Under the pieces are notes generated by a model. That model saw only the letters and a list, made by a program, of their open reading frames with translations. It searched no databases and was not told the origin of the DNA. The position numbers and the translations under genes were made by a program. From positions 1-64,000 of the forward strand of contig CAJMBK010000004.1 in the NCBI GenBank assembly GCA_905211645.1: DNA of 64,000 nucleotides, read 5' to 3'. Positions 54,206 through 62,188 of this stretch are shown piece by piece; within the stretch, counting starts at the first letter, position 1; each line of letters opens with the position of its first letter. Origin of the DNA: an uncultured Caryophanales bacterium (GTDB taxonomy: Bacteria > Bacillota_I > Bacilli_A > RFN20 > CAG-288).

Positions 54206-55472
54206 TTTCATTCTCCTTTGTAATTTCTTCTTTATTTGTAATTTCTTCTTTATTTGTAATTTCTTCTTTATGTGATTTTATATGAAAAATCTTTTTAAAA
54301 TATGTATGGTTATGGTGATGAGTTTTATAGTTGTTATTTTCATCATAAACAGCTTCTAATAACTCAGGATGAGTTTCTTGGAAAACTCTTTTTGGATCAG
54401 ATATTTTATCACCTTGATGTGTTTTAAAATAAAAGTTCATAGTCCATTTTGTAAAGAAAGGTGACAAGATATTTGTTATTAAAAGGACAATTGCAAGAAC
54501 AGCAACTGAACGAGAAATCATATCTTCTCCAAATGTTTCGCCATTAAATGTGAAGCCAGTAAACATTGCAGGAATTGACAATGCAACTCCAGCTAATGAA
54601 GAACTTCCTACACTAGCATATCCAGGTCTTTTTAAAGCAAAACGATCAACAGTATAAGGAATAATTAGAGTAACAGCCCAGTATAATAAAATTGCTACTA
54701 AAACTGATAATAATACTTGTGCGTCAAAGATTTTTGTTAAATTAATAGTACTTCCAAATTGGAATCCTAAGAAAGGAAGAATAATAGTATTACCACCTTT
54801 AAAGACATCTCTAATTTTTTGATCTAAATTACCTAATAATACACCGAGTAAGAATGGAATAAGCAAAGAGAAAATTTGCATTATTTTTTGAATTAATGAT
54901 GTACTTCCTTCACCAAATGAACTAATAACGATAAATGGTAATAAAGGCATCGAACATATTAACATAATAGGGAATGTACCAAAATCGCTTTTATCAGCAT
55001 ATGGTTGAATGATTCCCATATATAATGCAGCATTAGCACTTGTTAATATACAAGTTAAAGTTACAAAGTCAATTCCAGCAAATCCATTTAAGCCACAAAC
55101 GACATAAACAATTGCACATATGACATAAGCAGGAATTAATCTAGCAAGAATAATCCATATTCCTCTTTTACCAACTTCAACAAAATCATGGGGTTTAATC
55201 ATTGTTCCTGTGCAAAATAGCATTAATCCAATCATCAACATTTGACCAGTTGATCCGAATAAATCTTGCATAGGATTTCCTAAATATTGCCATAAAGTGA
55301 CTCCATGTCCTAATTCTGTTGTACCTTCTGGAGCACCTAAATTAAATTCAATAGTTAATGTACAAATTATTGCACTAATTAATAAAGGTACAAACATAGT
55401 ACCGGCTGGAATTTTGTTTAAAAATTTCCAAATGCCAATACCTTTAAATTTCTTTTGTTTAACTTCTTTCAT
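54192..55472 (-). CDS. KdgT-like 2-keto-3-deoxygluconate permease family protein
   Basis: A 426-residue membrane protein with about ten helices. KIPAGTMFVPLLISAI near the start, LMLFCTGTMIKPHDF, and LTSANAALYMGIIQPYAD match the KdgT family of sugar-acid:proton symporters. The hydrophilic C-terminal tail is unusual: a His-rich part (YKTHHHNHTYFKK) and three copies of KEEITN. Its end overlaps alsD, so it is co-translated with acetolactate decarboxylase and may carry an acidic C4-C6 metabolite related to that pathway rather than ketodeoxygluconate. A PucR-type regulator is divergent. Confidence 0.85.
   Translation of the reverse strand: MKEVKQKKFKGIGIWKFLNKIPAGTMFVPLLISAIICTLTIEFNLGAPEGTTELGHGVTLWQYLGNPMQDLFGSTGQMLMIGLMLFCTGTMIKPHDFVEVGKRGIWIILARLIPAYVICAIVYVVCGLNGFAGIDFVTLTCILTSANAALYMGIIQPYADKSDFGTFPIMLICSMPLLPFIVISSFGEGSTSLIQKIMQIFSLLIPFLLGVLLGNLDQKIRDVFKGGNTIILPFLGFQFGSTINLTKIFDAQVLLSVLVAILLYWAVTLIIPYTVDRFALKRPGYASVGSSSLAGVALSIPAMFTGFTFNGETFGEDMISRSVAVLAIVLLITNILSPFFTKWTMNFYFKTHQGDKISDPKRVFQETHPELLEAVYDENNNYKTHHHNHTYFKKIFHIKSHKEEITNKEEITNKEEITKENENENK
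54217..54270 (-). repeat. Three perfect 18-bp tandem repeats
   Basis: TTTGTAATTTCTTCTTTA occurs three times in a row (54217-54234, 54235-54252, 54253-54270). It encodes KEEITN repeats in the cytosolic tail of the KdgT-like permease, and copy changes would stay in frame. Confidence 0.95.
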
Positions 55473-55480
55473 AATTTATA

Positions 55481-55655
55481 TTACCTAACACTTTCTTTTA
55501 AATATTCTTTATTAATTGCATCTACAAGCAAAATGGCATCTTCTGGCATAGTTTACAAAGAGCTAATGATGATAATGCAATGCCACCATTTTCTAATGAT
55601 AATGAGCTTGTTTTATAACATTCTCTTGCTTCAAAATAAGTTCCTAAAGCATCAT
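55481..55655 (-). pseudogene. Frameshifted remnant upstream of the KdgT-like gene
   Basis: GAGGAGG precedes ATGATG at 55650-55655, but that frame stops after three codons. Other frames read GTYFEARECYKTSSLSLENG and IALSSLALC, then MPEDAILLVDAINKEYLKES with VR and a TAA at 55481. So one short gene of about 57 codons seems broken by two frameshifts. The protein is not recognised. Its end 8 nt before the permease start suggests it was the first gene of that operon. Confidence 0.4.
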
Positions 55656-55677
55656 CTATTCCTCCTCAAACGCTAAA

Positions 55678-55727
55678 AATTTTATTACCAAAAAATATTG
55701 AAATAAATATTTTGATGTAATAAAATT
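55678..55727. promoter_or_regulatory. 50-bp inverted repeat between divergent genes
   Basis: Perfect 11-bp outer arms AATTTTATTAC (55678-55688) and GTAATAAAATT (55717-55727) with an inner 8-bp match AAAATATT/AATATTTT. It sits between the KdgT-like/alsD operon and the PucR-type gene, where a regulator would bind. TTCACACAGTAAATTGTGC follows at 55726-55744. Confidence 0.55.
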
Positions 55728-55762
55728 CACACAGTAAATTGTGCTACTAGCCTAATTAAATT

Positions 55763-56947
55763 ATGGATACTTATCAAAAATTATTCGAAATATATACCAA
55801 AAGCATTTCCATTAATGATTTTGTCAAAAATATTACTAGAGAAATTAATAATCCTATTGCTTTAATTAACGAAAATTTTCAAATTATTTCTTATAGTGAT
55901 AATGATTTATATAACGATAGTTTTTATGATGAAGCAACCAAAATAGGTTTTTGGTCGTTAAGCTTTGCAAAAAAAATTACTGATGAATTTAATGATGGTA
56001 GTGAATATAAGATTATTGATTATATTAACGAACATCGAAGACTATTTATTAGATTAACTTATGACAATAAGTTTGTTGGATATTGTGTAATCTTAGAAAT
56101 TAATAAAAATTTAGATAGTCATAATAAAGAATTTATTAAGGCCGCAAGTATTATTTTTGCTAAATCAATATATACCTTTGATCCAATTTCAAAAGACATT
56201 AGCAATGAAACTTTTTTAATAAACTTAATCAATCATATTTACGTTTCACGTCAAATATATTTAGAAAGATTAAAAAGATCTAATTTTCAACAAAATGCAG
56301 AATCATATATTTTTATTTTTAATATAAAAAATATTAAAAACGGAAAAGAAGACTATTTTTTAAAAGCTCTACGCGAAATTAATTCAAAGTTTATATTAGT
56401 TCTTAAAGATGACTACTTAATATGCTATCTTAATGAAAACTATACTTCGTCAACATTTTCAAAAATAGATAATTTATTATTTAAATATCATCTCGATGGG
56501 ATTGTATCTTCAAAAATACTTGATTTATATAAACTCGATGAAATTTTTTCATTAAATGTAAAGCTACTAACAGCATTAAATAATAGTTTTTTGGAATATA
56601 AATTGTATAAAGAAGAAGATTATAAAATCATTCTTCCTTTTTTAGAAATAGATAAAAATATTTTATTTAGTTTTTTAAATGAAAAAATAGCTAAACTGTA
56701 TCATTATGATTTAATTAATAAGACTAATTATATTGATACTTTATATGCTTATATATTAAATGAAAGAAGTTTAAATGAAGCTAGTAAAATTTTATATCTA
56801 CATAAAAATACTATTTTGTATAGATTAGATAAAATTAAAAATATCGCTAACATTAATTTAGAAAATTATAGCGAAAAACTTTCATATATATTTTCGATAG
56901 TACTTTTATATTATTTATTAAATGAATTGCATAAAATAAATTTATAA
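55763..56947 (+). CDS. PucR/CdaR-type transcriptional regulator
   Basis: A 394-residue protein. The N-terminal 145 residues look like a GAF/PAS-type sensor (INENFQIISYSDND, GYCVILEIN). The C-terminal 70 residues are the PucR helix-turn-helix: YIDTLYAYILNERSLNEASK, then LHKNTILYRLDKIKNIANIN. CdaR/PucR proteins activate genes for sugar-acid or purine use. Divergence from a KdgT-like permease fits that role. The gene is more AT-rich than the 1-49 kb part, with many ATA and TTA codons. No SD is evident before the ATG. Confidence 0.85.
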   Translation: MDTYQKLFEIYTKSISINDFVKNITREINNPIALINENFQIISYSDNDLYNDSFYDEATKIGFWSLSFAKKITDEFNDGSEYKIIDYINEHRRLFIRLTYDNKFVGYCVILEINKNLDSHNKEFIKAASIIFAKSIYTFDPISKDISNETFLINLINHIYVSRQIYLERLKRSNFQQNAESYIFIFNIKNIKNGKEDYFLKALREINSKFILVLKDDYLICYLNENYTSSTFSKIDNLLFKYHLDGIVSSKILDLYKLDEIFSLNVKLLTALNNSFLEYKLYKEEDYKIILPFLEIDKNILFSFLNEKIAKLYHYDLINKTNYIDTLYAYILNERSLNEASKILYLHKNTILYRLDKIKNIANINLENYSEKLSYIFSIVLLYYLLNELHKINL

Positions 56948-56967
56948 GATTAATTATTTAATAATTT

Positions 56968-57303
56968 TTAATTGATATTTCTTAAATATCTAATGTTGTT
57001 ATCGATTGCTGTATCACTGATTCCAATTAAAATGACCAGTTCAGACTTGGTAATGTTAGGATTATGTCTCATTTCAGAAAGTATTTTTTCTCTAGTCAAA
57101 TTTAATCCATGCTTTCTTGTAATGACAGGTTTATCACCAACTTTTTTTAATCGAATTGGAAGGAATTGTTACTACAATCGAATTATCTCTAAACTGAAAA
57201 GCATTTCTAGTGTAGGTTTCAACGATTTTTGGCACACCTCTACCAGATTTATCGCTTATCCTCAACTGGGCAAAAATCTCGAAAAGTTTTTCGTTTCCTG
57301 GTA
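56968..57303 (-). pseudogene. C-terminal remnant of an AlbA-domain/RecG-like ATP-binding protein
   Basis: On the - strand one frame reads SGRGVPKIVETYTRNAFQFR then DNSIVVTIPSNSIKK, and after a frameshift another reads LTREKILSEMRHNPNITKSE then LVILIGISDTAIDNNIRYLR with NIN and TAA at 56968-56970. The first block is the end of the AlbA_2-associated ATP-binding domain (GRGIPxIxE), the second the winged helix that follows it. The N-terminal part is missing, so the gene is dead. Confidence 0.65.
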
Positions 57304-57359
57304 CTGATTCTCCTGTTAATCACGTATATAAAATATATAAGGGGAGTGCAGACAAAAAC

Positions 57360-57578
57360 TTGGACTATATAGAAATGGATGATTTTCCAGACAATTCAAT
57401 GTGTGAAAGATTTTTTGGAACAATTAAAAATGAGTTCTTATATCCAAATGATTGAAAATATACAACATAGGATGATTTTATTACTGAATTAGAAAAATAT
57501 TTAAATTGGTTCAAAAATAAATGAATTAAGAAAAGATTATCCCCGAAAGAATTTATGTCAAATTATAATCAATATTAG
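57360..57578 (+). pseudogene. IS3-family transposase C-terminal remnant
   Basis: 73 codons in one frame: FPDNSMCERFFGTIKNEFLY matches the DN-x-x-x-E-x-F-F-G-T-x-K block of IS3 OrfB (with the catalytic Glu), followed by DDFITELEKYLNWFKNK and KKRLSPKEFMSNYNQY. Three in-frame stops interrupt it: TGA at 57453, TAG at 57468 and TGA at 57522. Everything upstream of the DDE motif end is gone. Confidence 0.8.
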
Positions 57579-57867
57579 TACGAAAAAAATATCCGCATCC
57601 CCTTTCGTACAAAATTAATTCGTGATTTACACTCCAATAAATCCTTCTGTAATGGTCGCAACAGAATTTTTTGTTTGGATAATATTTGTTTGGAATAAAA
57701 GTTTTCCCACAGTTTTTGCACTTAACAAATTCTGAAGGCTCTTCTTCATTAAGAATCCTCAAAACCGTTGTCCTTGGAATGCCAAGTCTTTTGCTAATTT
57801 CGTTTCTTCCGAGACCTTTTTCGTTTTTTAATTCATGCACTTTCAAACACAGTTTTCTTTTGTTCAT
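57553..57867 (-). CDS. Helix-turn-helix/zinc-finger small protein
   Basis: A 104-residue protein. Residues 15-45 form a resolvase-like HTH (GRNEISKRLGIPRTTVLRIL), followed by a treble-clef-like finger with C50, C53, C69, C70 and H72 (CKNCGKTF, KKFCCDHYRRIYW). Similar HTH-plus-finger proteins accompany mobile elements in Clostridia and Bacilli. Its 3' end overlaps the opposite-strand transposase remnant by 26 nt. No strong SD is seen. Confidence 0.55.
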   Translation of the reverse strand: MNKRKLCLKVHELKNEKGLGRNEISKRLGIPRTTVLRILNEEEPSEFVKCKNCGKTFIPNKYYPNKKFCCDHYRRIYWSVNHELILYERGCGYFFRTNIDYNLT

Positions 57868-58054
57868 GGAATTACATCCACTACCTTCTGTGCAAAAATG
57901 GCGTTTTGGTCTAAAAAATGTGAAAAAACCTCAAATCATTAGAGGAATCTTGTATACTATTTGCACCGGGCATAAGCTACAATGGTTAGCCTATTAGTTC
58001 AATATAGGTAGCACGAGAGTTACCAATAATAGTTTTATTAAAGGAGAAACACTT

Positions 58055-58393
58055 ATGTCCGATTACAATCTTCCTGTTACTGTCTCGTCAGTGAGACATG
58101 AATTTGGAACCTTCTTCGACAGAGTTAGAGTTCTTTATAACTTAGCATTCTTCAAAGAAGAAAAAGGCTACAGAGCGGAAGATGTGAAAAAGTACGCTGA
58201 TGAATTGTTTGAGGCTAACCGCATCAGCGAGTATGTCCACTCCATTATTGGATAAGCGATCCAAAAGTTCACACTACTCTCTCCGGTCAAATTAAAAGAG
58301 ATGAACCCTATCAAGCTTGAGCAATTAAGCAAGCGGATTGACATCTCTATCTATGACATTAACGGTGAAATTACTGATTTAATGTCGAAGTAA
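58055..58393 (+). pseudogene. 112-codon frame split by one in-frame TAA, unknown function
   Basis: AAAGGAG precedes the ATG. The frame encodes 66 residues (with VRHEFGTFFDRVRVLYNLAF and ISEYVHSIIG), then TAA at 58253-58255, and continues in the same frame for 45 more codons (AIQKFTLLSPVKLKEMNPIK, then QLSKRIDISIYDINGEITDL) to TAA at 58391. Codon use and amino-acid character do not change across the stop, so a single nonsense mutation, or readthrough, is likely. The region is less AT-rich than its surroundings. Family not recognised. Confidence 0.55.
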
Positions 58394-58417
58394 CTATCCC
58401 CTTAATAGAAGCTTTTA

Positions 58418-60421
58418 TTAGTTTTTAGGAGCTGTATAATTGTTGTTTGTATATGTTACAGGATATCCTTCAAGGTATTCTGGATAATCTGTTAACGAAC
58501 TATATCTTTGAATTATGATTGCTTCGGTTTTTGTTCCAACTTTACATAATCCATATAAGAAATCATTGCCATCAACAATTTTCTCTAAGCCCCAGAACAC
58601 TTTCATGTATGGATCTGGGACCGGGTAACCAAAGCATGTTGGTGACCAACCAGAAGGTTTACTTTGCTCAGCAATTAAAACAGGAATCTCTGTAGCAGTT
58701 AATCCTTGACTGTCAACTTTAGTAATTCCACTAGGAACCGCAAGATAAACGAGCTTATCGTTGTTAATAAAGTTGTTATGGCCAATTTGTTTTATTGTGG
58801 AAGGAATATTAACATAAGTTAAGTTATTCATATAAGCGATTGCTATATTGCCAATATTAACAACACCTTCAGGAATATGAAGCTTTGAAATCCTATCACA
58901 ATATTGGAAAGCATATTCCGGAATTGTGGTAAGGTCAGCATTAAGAGTTAATTCAAAATTCCTATTAGAAAGGTTATCGAATATAGCTTTTCCGTATGTT
59001 GTACTTCCAGTGGCAATTTTAACATTTTTAAATGAGGCAGGGATTAAAGCTTCTGAACCAAACACATATGCGAGTTGAATATCTGAATGGCCACAAATAG
59101 TTAAGGTTTCTAAAGAACCACAATTATCAATTGCCTTGTATCCAATAGAAGTTACTGATACAGGAAAATTAATCTCTTTTAATCTCGCTTTATTAGCAAA
59201 AGCACCGGTAAGCACTTCATCAATAATTTTTCCTGAGAATGAATTGGGGACATTAACTACAGGTTGATTCAATTTGCATTCTTGAATTGAAATCTTGCCT
59301 CTTTCATTTTCAACAAACACGTAATCTTCTGAAATGGCGTGCCACTTAGCCACTAAGGTAATGTTACCTTCAGTAAAATCATAAGGGGCGGTTATTAAAT
59401 CATCTCCTAAATACCAACCCATAAATTCATAATCATTTCTTGTTGGTGTTGGAAGAGATTCAATAGTTGAATAACTAGGTACAGTCATTGCACTAACAAC
59501 ACTGCCTCCATTTGAATTAAATGTAATCTTGTAAGTGATTCTAGCCCAATCCGCAACCAATTCTATTGTTTCATTAGAATCAATAGACCACTTGCCGCTA
59601 TTGCTTATTGTTTGATTTCCATATTTCCACCCAACAAAGTTGTATAAGTCCTTTTTTGTGCTAGGAAGTGTGTAATTTCCATCATATGTAACGGTCATAT
59701 TTTCGCATGGGGTACCATCAGTAACAAAGGAAATCGTGTATTGTTTTGCAGTCCATTGAGCAGCAAGAGTCATGTCGTTTAAAACAACATCAGAATTGAA
59801 TCTCCACTCTTCGCCGTTGCAGAACCAACCATCTAATTCATAGCCAGTTCTATTAAGCTGTGGCCTATCAACCTTATGTCCTTCAAAGACTTTTTGATCC
59901 GCGACAGAAGCTGTGTAACCAGTGTTGAATTTAACGGTATAAACATTTGAAGCCTTTATATCTGTCTTGATCCCGTTAATTACATAGTAACCATCATCAG
60001 ATATTTCGACAGAATCAAAATTAACTTTAATGCTTGTTTTAATTCCATCAACAACATAATAACCATCAGAAGAAATAGTGATTGTATTATAGCCAACTTT
60101 AATTGTTGTCTTAATGCCGTCGATGACATAATAGCCATCTTCAGAAACTGTAACCGAGGAGAAATTAACTTTTGTATTAGTTTTAATGCAATTGATAACA
60201 AAATAGCCATCTTGAGATATGGTTATAGATGTGACGTGATTAACAATATCTTCGTCAGTTAAACTTCCAACATTTTCTAGACTACCATTATCGTATAAAA
60301 CGATAATATTATTATTTTCATCAATTGAATACCCGGTTATCTTTGGTAATGATTGATTGCAAGAACTCAAAGATAAACCAAGAAGCATGACCGTAAATAG
60401 AAGTCCTTTTCTAATTTTCAT
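58418..60421 (-). CDS. Surface lipoprotein with 24-residue repeats, InlB B-repeats and LRR_5 domain
   Basis: A 667-residue exported protein. Signal peptide ends in LSLSSC with lipidated C21. Residues 64-159 are four 24-residue repeats built on DGYYVIDGIKTxIKV. Three InlB B-repeat (Listeria-Bacteroides) modules follow (about 160-226, 227-292, 293-362), each with GY...GW...W and a closing AxW. The C-terminal half is a BspA-type leucine-rich region (LKEINFPVSVTSIGYKAIDN, LTYVNIPSTIKQIG). Such proteins are adhesins or host-contact factors. GAGGAAAA precedes the ATG. It is monocistronic in a degraded neighbourhood. Confidence 0.88.
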   Translation of the reverse strand: MKIRKGLLFTVMLLGLSLSSCNQSLPKITGYSIDENNNIIVLYDNGSLENVGSLTDEDIVNHVTSITISQDGYFVINCIKTNTKVNFSSVTVSEDGYYVIDGIKTTIKVGYNTITISSDGYYVVDGIKTSIKVNFDSVEISDDGYYVINGIKTDIKASNVYTVKFNTGYTASVADQKVFEGHKVDRPQLNRTGYELDGWFCNGEEWRFNSDVVLNDMTLAAQWTAKQYTISFVTDGTPCENMTVTYDGNYTLPSTKKDLYNFVGWKYGNQTISNSGKWSIDSNETIELVADWARITYKITFNSNGGSVVSAMTVPSYSTIESLPTPTRNDYEFMGWYLGDDLITAPYDFTEGNITLVAKWHAISEDYVFVENERGKISIQECKLNQPVVNVPNSFSGKIIDEVLTGAFANKARLKEINFPVSVTSIGYKAIDNCGSLETLTICGHSDIQLAYVFGSEALIPASFKNVKIATGSTTYGKAIFDNLSNRNFELTLNADLTTIPEYAFQYCDRISKLHIPEGVVNIGNIAIAYMNNLTYVNIPSTIKQIGHNNFINNDKLVYLAVPSGITKVDSQGLTATEIPVLIAEQSKPSGWSPTCFGYPVPDPYMKVFWGLEKIVDGNDFLYGLCKVGTKTEAIIIQRYSSLTDYPEYLEGYPVTYTNNNYTAPKN
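59945..60232 (-). repeat. Four 72-bp tandem repeats in the InlB-type lipoprotein gene
   Basis: Encodes four consecutive 24-residue units (64-87, 88-111, 112-135, 136-159) of the form SITISxDGYYVIDGIKTxIKV. Unit 1 is the most divergent (VINCIKTNTKV). Each is an in-frame module. Confidence 0.9.
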
Positions 60422-60556
60422 GGCATTTTCCTCGTTTCGTATGCATAAAAATTATAATTCACGCAGGAACTTGGGTCAATAAAAATTCCCCACCATTAAT
60501 GTGAGGAGAACACTGGCGAGGATTTAGTGAGGATATGCAGAAAGAAAGTCCTTTAT

Positions 60557-61147
60557 TTACCAATTATCATCTTCGTCGTCACCATCAAAGGCACAGCGGT
60601 CATAGTTATAGACATATTCGCCCTGATCCCAGCTGTAGCCATTTTAATCAATCCATTCGTAATCGCCGGAGTCATAATTCATACACCACTTTGGTCCAAT
60701 GATTATTTCTCCTATTTGGATGTTCCTTTGATTAAATCAAACATCTATTTCTTTAATATTCTTTTTTCATTTGGATCTCTCATGCAATTCGACCTTGTTG
60801 AACAATAATCTGACATGCTACAAGTTTCACAAAGCATACTGTCGATTTCCTGTAGGATCAAATCATCATCAGAAGGCAAATCATACCTTTTTATTTTTTC
60901 TATTTCTTCAGGATTTATTAAACCATAATCAAGCTTTTTTCCATCACTCTTTTTTTGATGTATCTATAAACTTCTGCAAAGAAAGAAACGCAATCACCTT
61001 TATTGAGTTTCCAAACTCCCTATCAAAGAAAATAATACCTACTTAAGCTATTTGAAATGATGCCTTTGTTCCGTAAAGGGCATCGATTAATTCATAAAAT
61101 TCTTTGTTGCTCTTATATTTTTCAAGCAACTCTTGTTTTGTTTTCAT
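60557..61147 (-). pseudogene. Multiply broken gene, Cys-rich product, function unknown
   Basis: GGAGG precedes ATG at 61147; the first frame reads MKTKQELLEKYKSNKEFYEL then IDALYGTKASFQIA and stops. Other - strand frames downstream contain EEIEKIKRYDLPSDDDLILQ, MLCETCSMSDYCSTRSNCMR, and finally KWCMNYDSGDYEWID, a TAA, and NGYSWDQGEYVYNYDRCAFD. At least two stops and two frame changes separate these. The pieces look like one or two former genes with Cys clusters. Apparent + strand frames here are antisense artefacts. Confidence 0.45.
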
Positions 61148-61227
61148 GTAAGTCCTCCATTAATAAGTGCCACATCCTGTGCAGCCCGACATGTTAACAA
61201 AGGATTAACATATATATTTTATACCAA

Positions 61228-61269
61228 CAAAAAAATCCCTGCTACTAGGATTTCTCCGTTCACAGGGAT
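61228..61269 (-). terminator. Terminator after the 61281 gene
   Basis: ATCCCTG/CAGGGAT arms (61235-61241 and 61263-61269) around a 21-nt loop, followed on the - strand by TTTTTTTG. The arms are short for the loop, so strength is uncertain. Confidence 0.55.
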
Positions 61270-61280
61270 AATTTAATTCT

Positions 61281-61556
61281 TTAGTTTGTATATTGTTGCT
61301 TCAATTTGATTGCTGATTCAGTCTGCAAGTCACCATAGTTCTGAACAATAAAGGTTTTTAAATCTTCTGTAAGTTCAGAAGTTATTATTGCTTTCGCTTT
61401 TTCAAAAGCTATCAATTGTTCTTCTTTTCCAAAGGAACCACTATTTTTAAGTGATTCTACATAGGTTTGGGAGGTGATTGTAACTGCATTTGTTACTATA
61501 TCCACCGTTTTAGTGAATAAAGCTGCAGCCTTTTCATCTTTAATTTTTGTGGACAA
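61281..61556 (-). CDS. Phage holin (LLH-like) remnant or small helical protein
   Basis: A 91-residue frame opening with TTG directly after an in-frame TAG and without an SD, so the 5' end is probably lost. The helical text TVDIVTNAVTITSQTYVESL, then FEKAKAIITSELTEDLKTFI and NYGDLQTESAIKLKQQY resembles the soluble tail of LL-H-type phage holins, whose N-terminal membrane helix would be the missing part. Assignment is tentative. Confidence 0.4.
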   Translation of the reverse strand: MSTKIKDEKAAALFTKTVDIVTNAVTITSQTYVESLKNSGSFGKEEQLIAFEKAKAIITSELTEDLKTFIVQNYGDLQTESAIKLKQQYTN

Positions 61557-61588
61557 CTACTGAGAAAGCTTTATGCCCAAGAAAGAAA

Positions 61589-61792
61589 TCAGAGGCAAAA
61601 AACAATATCGCCAATTATCTCATTTGTTTCTTTTAAGCATAAACAAAATATAAAGTAATCTTCTGAGCCGAAATTTCGAGCCATCCTAGCAAATAAATAT
61701 TCGTCTTTATCATATTTATTCACATATTCATAAATAGAACGCCCTTCTTCCTTATTGTTAGGTTTTATATACAGTCTTTCACTTTCAAGCAT
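61589..61792 (-). pseudogene. Truncated GNAT acetyltransferase
   Basis: 67 residues beginning MLESERLYIKPNNKEEGRSI and ending NEIIGDIVFCL. This is the first third of a RimJ-type GNAT domain (E(T/S)ERL opening, then the beta strand IIGDIVF) that normally runs 160-180 residues. The acetyl-CoA binding loop is absent, so the product cannot be active. Confidence 0.7.
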
Positions 61793-61849
61793 CTTAGTGT
61801 GATTTGTACAACAATCTTCTCCAATTTGATCAAAGAAAGAATTTCTTGC

Positions 61850-62175
61850 TTATTCTATTTCCTTAAAAAGAAGGAATTTTTGATCATATGCACAGTCTAT
61901 GAAGGAATTCCAAGCGATTGATTTTAATTCTTCGTCGTTCGAATCTAACAAACATTTTGTTAATTTGTTGATTAGCTCAATATCATAAGATGAATGCTCG
62001 CTGTCATTGTTTAAAATAGAGTTATTAATTAAACCAGTAATACTTCTTAAAGTTAAAGATTTGTATTTCCCATATGGACGATCAAAAAAAGGGTATCGTC
62101 AATAGAAAAATCATACTCAAATCCGGTATTTTTAAGACAAGTTTCTAATTTAGTTAAAGTTTCAAAATCAAGCAT
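61850..62175 (-). pseudogene. Unknown gene with one frameshift in a T-run
   Basis: ATG at 62175 opens MLDFETLTKLETCLKNTGFE then YDFSIDDTLF and stops. Removing one T from the TTTTTT run near 62089-62095 continues as DRPYGKYKSLTLRSITGLIN through LTKCLLDSNDEELKSIAWNS to FKEIE and TAA at 61850. So a protein of about 108 residues is interrupted by a single +1 slip, either real or a sequencing error. No family is recognised. It follows the GIY-YIG gene by 13 nt. Confidence 0.6.
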
Positions 62176-62188
62176 ATACAATTATTCC

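Noticed and set aside
54206..54211. First ATG of acetolactate decarboxylase
   Set aside because: It lies 1 nt after AAAGGAG, too close for a ribosome; the ATG at 54205 has proper spacing.
57360..57578. TGA-as-Trp (code 4) reading of the IS3 transposase remnant, hinting at a Mollicute donor
   Set aside because: One of the three in-frame stops is TAG, which code 4 does not relieve, and TGA is a normal stop for many genes here. The fragment is simply decayed.
60527..61046. Two + strand frames of 91-93 residues
   Set aside because: They are antisense to protein-like - strand text (YEW, WDQGEYVYNYD, Cys clusters) of a broken gene, and have no SD.
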